From NCBI GenBank assembly GCA_016296485.1, contig JAEDJF010000089.1, positions 1 to 6,165 of the forward strand: 6,165 nucleotides of DNA, read 5' to 3'. Of the stretch, positions 1-4,792 are shown in pieces. This DNA comes from Oscillospiraceae bacterium (lineage in GTDB: Bacteria; Bacillota; Clostridia; Oscillospirales; Ruminococcaceae). Under the pieces are notes generated by a model. That model had not been told where the DNA came from, did no database searches, and saw only the letters and a program-made list of their open reading frames with translations. The position numbers were made by a program, and so were the translations under genes. Every line of letters begins with the position of its first letter. Position 1 is the first letter of the stretch.

Positions 1-318
1 CATCACACGATTATGGATATTGTTCATTTGATGCATCCACAGCATTTGATTTTCGGCTTTGAGTTGTTCGGTTACATTTTCATTTTCGGCAAGCTCTTTT
101 ACTAACAGAATAAACATTTCTTCTGCTTGCTTGTCAATATCGGTAAGGTAACCGTTTAACTTTCCGCTTGTCAGCAAATTTATATACAATACCTTGTGAT
201 TTTGCTTTAGATAGCACTTGTGCCGCTGACTCCACATTCCGATTGGCTTTGTTTCTTGTTCGGGTATTTGTAATTTGGGTAGATAATAATCTCCAACCTT
301 TGTGTATGTGCCGCCCAT
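1..318 (-). CDS. tnpV: TnpV, transposon-encoded protein (partial, C-terminus beyond left edge)
   Basis: The 106 codons visible from the ATG at 318 match the TnpV family as I know it: MGGTYT at residues 1-6, a YYLP turn at 11-14, KPIGMWSQRH at 25-34, LLTSGKLN at 48-55, DIDKQAEEMF at 60-69, and VTEQLKAENQM at 82-92. The frame is open at base 1. Family members are about 110-125 aa, so only about 10-15 residues should be missing. TnpV is carried by Clostridia transposons and conjugative elements; its molecular role is not established. The ATG at 318 has no good ribosome binding site. The same frame extends upstream through codons reading IIEKTIFEQ to an ATT at 345-343, which sits 5 nt after a GGAGGT at 356-351. 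Family members commonly carry FEQ before MGGTY, so translation may really begin at 345 with a non-ATG codon. It follows the 69-aa gene closely and is probably co-transcribed with it. Confidence 0.85.
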   Translation of the reverse strand, partial: MGGTYTKVGDYYLPKLQIPEQETKPIGMWSQRHKCYLKQNHKVLYINLLTSGKLNGYLTDIDKQAEEMFILLVKELAENENVTEQLKAENQMLWMHQMNNIHNRVM

Positions 319-322
319 TTGC

Positions 323-532
323 TCAAAAATAGTCTTTTCTATAATCTAAAACCTCCGTCGTCTTAATTCTAAATTTCTTAATCGGTGCGTGAGCAAATTT
401 GATAATCAGTTCATCCACAGCATCGGTATATCTTCCGTCTGCAATGAGTTTGTTTCTCAAATTGTTTAGACTGTCGATAATACCGCTGTGCTCATAATCG
501 TCAATCGCTAAGTAATATTTTTGCTTTCGCAT
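323..532 (-). CDS. Conserved 69-aa protein of TnpV-type mobile elements, function unknown
   Basis: This is a small, basic, soluble-looking protein starting MRKQKYYLAI and containing a central LRNKLIADGRYTDAVDEL segment (residues 25-42) and a lysine-rich APIKKFRIK patch (49-57). I recognise it as a small protein commonly found beside TnpV in Clostridia integrative elements, but I know of no assigned function. The start at 532 is chosen because a strong AAAGGAGG lies at 548-541, 8 nt upstream. A longer reading from the ATG at 577 would put that site and the likely -10 inside the coding region, so I reject it. It ends just before the ATG of tnpV and contains that gene's likely Shine-Dalgarno site, which suggests translational coupling. 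No signal peptide, membrane segment or metal-binding motif is visible. Confidence 0.75.
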   Translation of the reverse strand: MRKQKYYLAIDDYEHSGIIDSLNNLRNKLIADGRYTDAVDELIIKFAHAPIKKFRIKTTEVLDYRKDYF

Positions 533-556
533 ACGCTCGACCTCCTTTGTGTCTAC

Positions 557-562
557 ATTGTA
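557..562 (-). promoter_or_regulatory. Possible extended -10 promoter of the 69-aa gene and tnpV
   Basis: On the minus strand TACAAT (562-557) is directly preceded by TGT, giving an extended -10 of the form TGnTACAAT. No good -35 lies at 17 nt. Transcription would start near 550, leaving a leader of under 20 nt with the Shine-Dalgarno site at its front. The position is reasonable, but the evidence is a single short motif. Confidence 0.35.
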
Positions 563-610
563 ACATGAGAATATCAAGATGACGAATGTGCGATTTTATT
601 TTTGAACATA

Positions 611-658
611 AAGAAAGACAGAGTAAAAAGCATTTTTGCCTTATACTCTGTCTTTCTT
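611..658. repeat. Perfect 15-bp inverted repeat, hairpin of uncertain role
   Basis: The arms at 611-625 (AAGAAAGACAGAGTA) and 644-658 (TACTCTGTCTTTCTT) are exact reverse complements separated by 18 nt. The interval contains a further GCA-TTTT-TGC mini-stem (630-639). The hairpin would form on either strand. Neither side continues into a clear T-run, so it is not a textbook intrinsic terminator, although it lies between divergent genes in a place where an element end or operator could also sit. I can support the repeat itself with confidence, not its function. Confidence 0.8.
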
Positions 659-763
659 GCCTTTGCAATGCCCATAAAGTTTTATTTTTAAGTGTTTTTC
701 AAATTACTTCCTTATGTGGCGTTAGCATTCGGGAAGCTCTTTTTGCGTGCGTTTGAAATGCTG

Positions 764-792
764 TTGATAATAGAAAAACTTTTTGATATAAT
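764..792 (+). promoter_or_regulatory. Sigma-A type promoter of the cytidine deaminase gene
   Basis: A TTGATA -35 box at 764-769 is followed after exactly 17 nt by a perfect TATAAT at 787-792. The -10 is preceded by TGA, so it also fits the extended -10 form. Transcription would begin near 799, leaving a leader of about 30 nt before the GTG start at 829. This is the best promoter match in the window. Confidence 0.8.
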
Positions 793-828
793 GGCGGCGG
801 AACAGTAAAAGAAAGCGGGGGAAAAACT

Positions 829-1284
829 GTGAACGATTTTGAACTCGGGAAACTTATGTACGGAAAAGCCGTTGATTTTATAAATAAAAGATACCCGAAA
901 GGCTGGGGAGACTGCGTCGTAATGTACACCGAGGACGGACAGTTTCTTATAAGCGCTGCCCTTGAATCGTATAACGCCGCGGCTTGTCTTTGTATGGAAA
1001 CAGGGGCAATGTGCGAAGCGCAGAAATATAACCTTAAAATCACCCATTCTCTCTGCGTTTCAAGAGACAGCGAAAACGAAACGCCGATAATTCTTACTGC
1101 CTGTGGAATCTGCCTTGAGCGTTTGAGATATTGGGGCGCAGAGGTAAAGGTCGCGGTCTCAAACCCGGAAAACGAGATTATTTTCAAAACGGTGGGTGAG
1201 CTTAGCCCTAACTATTGGGGCGACGCGCTTAAAAACGGGGAAAGGGAAGAGTATAAGCCCGGAATTTTACTCGAAAGAGAATAA
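829..1284 (+). CDS. Cytidine deaminase family protein (blasticidin-S deaminase-like subgroup)
   Basis: This is a 151-aa cytosolic enzyme of the zinc-dependent cytidine deaminase superfamily. Members hydrolyse cytidine or deoxycytidine to the uridine form and ammonia. The zinc site is visible in two parts: CMETGA at 55-60, where Cys55 is the ligand and Glu57 the proton-shuttling residue, and ACGIC at 91-95, where Cys92 and Cys95 are the other two ligands. Canonical enzymes have C-A-E and P-C-x-x-C, so Ala-to-Met and Pro-to-Ala changes are present while all four catalytic residues are kept. Asn50, in the YNAAAC segment just before the zinc site, matches the conserved Asn-Ala-Ala region. The C-terminal SPNYWGDAL (126-134) resembles the LPYxW ending of the family. 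The GTG start is preceded by GGGGG at 817-821. It stands alone between its own promoter and terminator, near but not inside the nucleoside salvage operon. The substrate could be a related aminated nucleoside. Confidence 0.8.
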   Translation: MNDFELGKLMYGKAVDFINKRYPKGWGDCVVMYTEDGQFLISAALESYNAAACLCMETGAMCEAQKYNLKITHSLCVSRDSENETPIILTACGICLERLRYWGAEVKVAVSNPENEIIFKTVGELSPNYWGDALKNGEREEYKPGILLERE

Positions 1285-1317
1285 AAAAGAACCGCCTGCT
1301 TTGCAGGCGGTTCTTTT
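1285..1317. terminator. Bidirectional intrinsic terminator between convergent genes
   Basis: GAACCGCCTGC (1289-1299) and GCAGGCGGTTC (1303-1313) form an 11-bp G+C-rich stem with a TTT loop. The stem is flanked by AAAA before it and TTTT after it, so it gives a U-run in both directions. It lies directly after the cytidine deaminase stop codon and just beyond the end of the minus-strand 99-aa gene, so it can serve both. Confidence 0.92.
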
Positions 1318-1332
1318 AATACTAATACGGAA

Positions 1333-1632
1333 TCAGTCTTTAACCTCTCCGAGCTGGCGGTCGAGCCAGGCGGACGCAAGGTCGAGGGCGGCGTAAAGCC
1401 CGTCGCGCTCTGCGCGTTTAAGGACGAGCTCGGTGGGAGCGGCGTTGGGGTCGGTGGACATCATCTGAAGAACGACGTGACCGGCAACCTCCGTTCCGGC
1501 GGATTCAACGGTATTGGCGATTTGGAGCATAACCACATAGGGGTCGCGCATATCTCCATAGTAGAGTATCTTTTTGCTTCTTACGAGGGGACGCCCCTTG
1601 TAAGTCATAAATTCCTGTTTTTCTTCTGCCAT
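1333..1632 (-). CDS. Conserved hypothetical protein following ireB, function unknown
   Basis: This is a 99-aa soluble protein that I cannot assign to a named family, although the N-terminal part (MTYKGRPLVR at 9-18, YYGDMRDPYVVMLQI at 24-38) looks like a conserved small protein of Clostridia. A VVLQMMSTDPNAAP segment follows (53-66), then a predicted amphipathic helix to the acidic C-terminus. No signal peptide, membrane span, cysteine cluster or catalytic motif is visible. The ATG at 1632 is chosen because GGAGGA sits at 1642-1637, 4-5 nt upstream; a TTG start at 1644 would swallow that site. It begins 15 nt after the ireB stop codon on the same strand, so the two are almost certainly one transcript. 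The pairing suggests a link to IreB, but that is inference from position only. Confidence 0.75.
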   Translation of the reverse strand: MAEEKQEFMTYKGRPLVRSKKILYYGDMRDPYVVMLQIANTVESAGTEVAGHVVLQMMSTDPNAAPTELVLKRAERDGLYAALDLASAWLDRQLGEVKD

Positions 1633-1647
1633 AATATCCTCCAAAGC

Positions 1648-1893
1648 TCAGTTATTAAGATATGTTTTTACAAGAATCTGGAGAAGCTCGTCGCGGTCAA
1701 TTCTCCGGATAAGGCTTCTTGCGTTGTTGTGGGTGGTGATATATGTAGGGTCTTCGGAAAGGATATATCCAACGATTTGGTTGATGGGGTTGTATCCTTT
1801 TTGGCGAAGGGCATCATATACGGTGGTGAGAATAGCCTTTATCTCTTTCTCCTTGTCCTCACGGATTGAAAAGGTCATTGTAGGTTCATTCAT
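1648..1893 (-). CDS. ireB: IreB family regulatory phosphoprotein (UPF0297)
   Basis: This 81-aa protein is unmistakably of the IreB/UPF0297 (DUF965) family. The highly conserved block runs from KGYNPINQIVGYILS (32-46) through DPTYITTHNNARSLIR (48-63) to DRDELL (66-71). In Enterococcus faecalis the protein is a small cytosolic substrate of the Ser/Thr kinase IreK and phosphatase IreP and affects cephalosporin resistance. The phosphorylated threonines there are near the N-terminus; Thr5 and Thr7 here are candidates by position. It is a little shorter than the usual 85-90 residues. AGGAGG at 1908-1903, 9 nt upstream, supports the start. In many Bacillota the gene sits between alaS and ruvX; here neither is adjacent, and a 99-aa protein of unknown function follows instead. 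Confidence 0.93.
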   Translation of the reverse strand: MNEPTMTFSIREDKEKEIKAILTTVYDALRQKGYNPINQIVGYILSEDPTYITTHNNARSLIRRIDRDELLQILVKTYLNN

Positions 1894-1939
1894 TGGTGAA
1901 ATCCTCCTCTCGCATTGAAAAATAAATTACCACATCTAT

Positions 1940-1968
1940 ATATTACATCAAAAACGGAATCATAGCAA
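1940..1968 (-). promoter_or_regulatory. Probable promoter of the ireB transcript
   Basis: On the minus strand TTGCTA (1968-1963) and TAATAT (1945-1940) are separated by exactly 17 nt. The implied start near 1933 leaves a leader of about 40 nt before the ireB ATG. It diverges from the tdk promoter, so the intergenic region 1894-2098 is shared control space. Confidence 0.6.
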
Positions 1969-1991
1969 GGGATATGGTGTAAAAATTTAAT

Positions 1992-2004
1992 TAAAACTGT
2001 TTTA
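1992..2004. promoter_or_regulatory. Small palindrome in the ireB/tdk divergent region, candidate operator
   Basis: TAAAAC and GTTTTA flank a single central T, giving a 13-bp near-perfect palindrome. It lies just upstream of the region where the tdk -35 should be, which suits a regulator site. The surrounding DNA is AT-rich, so chance is a real alternative. Confidence 0.3.
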
Positions 2005-2009
2005 GCTAT

Positions 2010-2038
2010 ATGCAAAGTGGGTGGCGTTGTGATATAAT
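2010..2038 (+). promoter_or_regulatory. Promoter of the tdk-deoD-pdp-udk operon
   Basis: A perfect TATAAT lies at 2033-2038, preceded by TGA as an extended -10. The -35 position 17 nt upstream reads ATGCAA (2010-2015), a poor match, so the promoter relies on its -10 or on an activator. The leader is about 55 nt, and I see no attenuator or riboswitch structure in it. Confidence 0.6.
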
Positions 2039-2098
2039 AGCAAAAAAGAGAACTTATTAAAATATAAAGAAGTTTTTCGGACGGGGATGTGTTGACGA

Positions 2099-2674
2099 AT
2101 GGCAAAGCTCTATTTTAAATACGGCGCGATGGGAAGCTCGAAATCCGCCCAGGCTCTTATTGCAAAATATAACTATGAGGAACGGGGAATGAAGGTCTGG
2201 CTTATCAAACCCATGACCGATACCCGGGACGGCGCCAATATAATTAAGTCAAGGATAGGTCTTTCCGCCGTAGCGGAGGAAATATCCTCCGCCGACAATA
2301 TAAAAGAGCGCTTTTCCTGCCACAGGGACTGTGACGTGATAATCGGCGACGAGTGCCAGTTTTTTACCCCGCAGCAGATTGACCAGCTTCGGGACATAGT
2401 GGACGAAATGAACGTCCCGGTTATGTGCTTCGGGCTCCGTACGGACTTTGTGACAAAGCTTTTCCCCGGAAGTATGCGCCTTTTTGAGGTTGCTGATTCA
2501 ATAACCGAGATAAAAACAATTTGCGAGTGCGGCGCGAAAGCAATCGTCAACGCAAGAATGGACGACAACGGTAAAATCGTCACCGCCGGCGACCAGATTT
2601 GTATCGGCGGCAACGACAGATACATAGCAATGTGCCACAAATGCTGGAAAAAGCGCATTGCCGAACAAAAATAA
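2099..2674 (+). CDS. tdk: Thymidine kinase
   Basis: This cytosolic enzyme uses ATP to phosphorylate thymidine and deoxyuridine to the monophosphate. The 191-aa length is normal for the type II (TK1-like) family. Visible motifs are the P-loop GAMGSSKS (9-16), the DECQFF segment (84-89) with the likely catalytic base Glu85, and FGLRTDF (111-117). The C-terminal zinc site comprises Cys142/Cys144 in ICECG and Cys179/Cys182 in CHKC; the CxC form of the first pair also occurs in other bacterial thymidine kinases. IGGNDRYIAMC (169-179) is the lasso/zinc region that contacts the thymine. An in-frame TGA at 2093-2095 fixes the start at 2099. The GGGGA at 2083-2087 is a moderate ribosome binding site with a long spacing. 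It is the first gene of a four-gene nucleoside operon, 30 nt before the next start. Confidence 0.95.
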   Translation: MAKLYFKYGAMGSSKSAQALIAKYNYEERGMKVWLIKPMTDTRDGANIIKSRIGLSAVAEEISSADNIKERFSCHRDCDVIIGDECQFFTPQQIDQLRDIVDEMNVPVMCFGLRTDFVTKLFPGSMRLFEVADSITEIKTICECGAKAIVNARMDDNGKIVTAGDQICIGGNDRYIAMCHKCWKKRIAEQK

Positions 2675-2704
2675 TATTTGAAACAAAGAAAAGGGGGAGC
2701 TTCA

Positions 2705-3463
2705 ATGAAGAAAAAACCTTATCCGACTCCGCATATAAACGCAGCGCCGGAGGATTTTGCAAAAACGGTCCTCATGCCCGGCGACCCTCTTAGGGCTAAA
2801 TTCATTGCCGAGAATTACCTTACCGACGCGAAGCTTGTAAATAACGTACGCGGGGTGCACGGCTATACCGGAACGTATGAAGGCGTTAGGGTATCTGTAA
2901 TGGGAAGCGGTATGGGAATGCCCTCCATAGGAATATACAGCTATGAGCTTTTCAATTTCTTCGGAGTGGAAAATATAGTCCGCGTCGGCTCCGCCGGAGG
3001 GCTTCGGGAGGACGTAAAAGTGGACAGCGTTGTGGCGGCTATCGGCGCCTGCACCGAGTCGAGCTTCGTTTCTAACTTTAACCTCCCGGGAACCTTTGCG
3101 CCCACCGCCGATTTCGGGCTTTTAAGCTCCTGCGTTGAAGCGGGAAAAGAGCTCGGAATAGACGTAAAAGTGGGAACGGTGCTTTCGTCCGATGTGTTTT
3201 ATAAAGATGAGGACTACGAAATAGGAAGCGGACTTTCCAACGTCGAGCGCTGGGCGAAAATGGGCGTGCTCGCGGAGGAAATGGAGGCCGCGGCGCTCTA
3301 TATTAACGCGGCGCGCGCGGGCAAGAAAGCCCTTTGTGTCTGCACCGTTTCGGATAATCTTATAACCGGCGAAAGCCTTTCCTCAAAAGAGAGGGAAACT
3401 TCTTTTGATGATATGATAAGACTCGTGCTCAAAACTGCCGTGAGCATCGAGAAACGGGAGTGA
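2705..3463 (+). CDS. deoD: Purine nucleoside phosphorylase, DeoD (hexameric) type
   Basis: This cytosolic enzyme reversibly splits purine (deoxy)nucleosides with phosphate into base and (deoxy)ribose-1-phosphate (EC 2.4.2.1). At 252 aa it is close to the 235-240 aa of the low-molecular-mass hexameric family. Family residues are present in order: TPHINA with His10, GDPLRAK (26-32) with phosphate-binding Gly26 and Arg30, NNVRG with Arg49, MGSGMGMPS (66-74), RVGSAG (93-98) with Arg93 and Ser96, EEMEAAALY (191-199) for the sugar, and VSDN with catalytic Asp217 plus Arg230 as its likely partner. The ATG at 2705 is chosen because GGGGGAG (2693-2699) lies 5 nt upstream; a longer TTG start at 2678 would place that site inside the gene. 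It is followed by the pyrimidine phosphorylase start after only 7 nt, suggesting translational coupling. Confidence 0.95.
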   Translation: MKKKPYPTPHINAAPEDFAKTVLMPGDPLRAKFIAENYLTDAKLVNNVRGVHGYTGTYEGVRVSVMGSGMGMPSIGIYSYELFNFFGVENIVRVGSAGGLREDVKVDSVVAAIGACTESSFVSNFNLPGTFAPTADFGLLSSCVEAGKELGIDVKVGTVLSSDVFYKDEDYEIGSGLSNVERWAKMGVLAEEMEAAALYINAARAGKKALCVCTVSDNLITGESLSSKERETSFDDMIRLVLKTAVSIEKRE

Positions 3464-3470
3464 TGCTCAA

Positions 3471-4772
3471 ATGCGGATGTACGATATTATAGAAAAGAAG
3501 AAAATGGGCGAAAGCCTTACCGATGACGAGATACATTTTGTAATCGATGGCTATGTAAAGGGAACCATACCCGATTATCAGGTTTCGCCCCTTCTTATGG
3601 CTATATATTTTTCCGGCATGGACGACAGGGAAACCGCCGCTCTTACTAAAGCAATGATGAACTCTGGGGACGTAGTTGACCTTTCGGAGTTCGGCGACGC
3701 GACGGTCGACAAACACAGTACCGGCGGCGTCGGCGACAAGACGAGCCTTGTGGTTGCGCCGATAATGGCTTCGCTGGGCTGTAAAATGGCTAAAATGTCC
3801 GGGCGCGGTCTTGGGCACACCGGCGGAACCGTCGATAAGCTCGAATCAATTCCCGGCTTTAAAACCAGCCTTTCGCCGGACGAATTTTTCGACCAGGTGA
3901 GAAATACCGGGCTCGCGATAATCGGCTCCACCGCAAACCTCGCCCCGGCGGACAAAAAACTCTATGCTCTTCGGGATGTTACGGCGACGGTCGACAGCGT
4001 ACCGCTCATCGCTTCGAGCATTATGAGCAAAAAGCTTGCCGCCGGTGCTCACAATATCGTGCTCGACGTAAAAATCGGAAGCGGCGCGTTTATGAAAACC
4101 GAGGAGGATGGAAGAACCCTTGCCCGGAAAATGGTCGATATAGGAAAGAGCTTCGGAAGAAATATCGCCGCCGTGGTCACCAATATGGACCGTCCGCTGG
4201 GCTTCGCCGTCGGAAACTCCCTGGAGGTGCTCGAAGCTGTGAGCGTGCTCAAAAATGAGAGCAGGGGCGACCTTCGGGATATTTGCGTGGCGCTGGCGTC
4301 CAATCTCCTTTCTCTTTGCTACGGCTGGAGCGAAGAAGAGAGCGAAGCAAGGGCGAATGAAGCCATTGAAAGCGGAGCGGCTCTTGAAAAATTTAAAGAG
4401 TGGATTACCGCCCAAGGGGGCGACGCGTCGTTTGTTGACGACCCGTCGCTTCTCGGAAAAGCCGAATACACCTTTGAATTTAAAGCGGAGAGAGACGGAT
4501 ATATTTCCCATATGAATGCGGAAACCATAGGGAAAACCGCCTCCGTTCTCGGCGCAGGAAGAGAGAAAAAGACCGACGATATAGACCATACCGCCGGAAT
4601 AATTCTCAAAAGGAAGACGGGAGATTATGTCAAAAAAGGAGAAACAATAGCGCTTTTCTATACCTCGAAAGAGGAATCGGAAAAAGCGGCGGCGGAGATG
4701 TTTTCTTCTGCTGTTGATTTCAGCGACGAAAGCCCGATTGAAAAGCCTCTCGTTTACGGAGTCATAAAATAA
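3471..4772 (+). CDS. pdp: Pyrimidine-nucleoside phosphorylase
   Basis: This enzyme reversibly phosphorolyses uridine, deoxyuridine and thymidine to base and pentose-1-phosphate (EC 2.4.2.2). Length (433 aa) and N-terminus (MRMYDIIEKK) match the Bacillus/Geobacillus enzymes, which supports the first ATG at 3471 over the one at 3477. Motifs are KHSTGGVGDK (81-90) for phosphate and potassium, the family signature SGRGLGHTGGT (110-120), and the base-binding residues Arg168 (ALRDVTATVD), Ser183 and Lys187 (SSIMSKK). Lys108 just before the signature corresponds to the lysine of pyrimidine-nucleoside phosphorylases, where E. coli thymidine phosphorylase has a methionine, so I prefer broad specificity over a thymidine-only DeoA. 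The C-terminal alpha/beta domain is complete (AGRxKK near 373). The upstream gene's last codons (GGGAG at 3456-3460) provide its ribosome binding site, so the two genes are coupled. Confidence 0.94.
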   Translation: MRMYDIIEKKKMGESLTDDEIHFVIDGYVKGTIPDYQVSPLLMAIYFSGMDDRETAALTKAMMNSGDVVDLSEFGDATVDKHSTGGVGDKTSLVVAPIMASLGCKMAKMSGRGLGHTGGTVDKLESIPGFKTSLSPDEFFDQVRNTGLAIIGSTANLAPADKKLYALRDVTATVDSVPLIASSIMSKKLAAGAHNIVLDVKIGSGAFMKTEEDGRTLARKMVDIGKSFGRNIAAVVTNMDRPLGFAVGNSLEVLEAVSVLKNESRGDLRDICVALASNLLSLCYGWSEEESEARANEAIESGAALEKFKEWITAQGGDASFVDDPSLLGKAEYTFEFKAERDGYISHMNAETIGKTASVLGAGREKKTDDIDHTAGIILKRKTGDYVKKGETIALFYTSKEESEKAAAEMFSSAVDFSDESPIEKPLVYGVIK

Positions 4773-4792
4773 TTTTGGGGGACGGTGGAAAA

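Larger units (their letters stand above)
1..577. mobile_element. End fragment of a TnpV-bearing mobile element
   Basis: This stretch carries a tnpV gene and the small conserved gene that I recall preceding it in integrative and conjugative elements of Clostridia. It is visibly poorer in G+C than the rest: I count about 37% over 1-180, against about 53% in one sampled line of tdk. Both genes read leftwards, so the body of the element would lie to the left of the window. No recombinase, terminal repeat or attachment site is visible, so the right boundary is uncertain and could fall anywhere between about 577 and 760. It may be a decayed remnant rather than an intact element. The two gene identities are better supported than the extent. 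Confidence 0.5.
578..828. other. Intergenic region, probable element/chromosome boundary
   Basis: This gap of about 250 bases lies between the leftward mobile-element genes and the rightward cytidine deaminase gene. It contains a perfect 15-bp inverted repeat (611-658), an AT-rich stretch (about 660-715), a G+C-richer stretch (about 716-760) and a strong promoter (764-792). Reading frames on the minus strand here are open only because they continue from the antisense of the cytidine deaminase gene; none has a convincing start or product. I see no tRNA gene or obvious attachment-site duplication. Confidence 0.6.

Noticed and set aside
533..577. Longer N-terminus for the 69-aa gene starting at 577
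   Set aside because: It would place the strong Shine-Dalgarno site and probable -10 box inside the coding sequence.
699..1187. Long minus-strand open frames here and at 712-1047
   Set aside because: They are antisense to the cytidine deaminase gene, lack a ribosome binding site, and their translations show no domain. The plus-strand gene has promoter, start and terminator.
1477..1869. 130-codon plus-strand frame
   Set aside because: It is antisense to ireB and the 99-aa gene. IreB is a confident family match, so this is a shadow.
2039..2098. Riboswitch or attenuator in the tdk leader
   Set aside because: The leader is only about 60 nt, AT-rich, and contains no stem followed by a T-run and no known purine-riboswitch core.
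2678..2704. Longer N-terminus for deoD from a TTG at 2678
   Set aside because: The GGGGGAG site lies between this codon and the ATG at 2705, and the protein from 2705 aligns with the family start.
3846..4589. 247-codon minus-strand frame inside pdp
   Set aside because: The plus-strand protein matches its family from end to end. The reverse frame has no plausible start signal and no recognisable motif.
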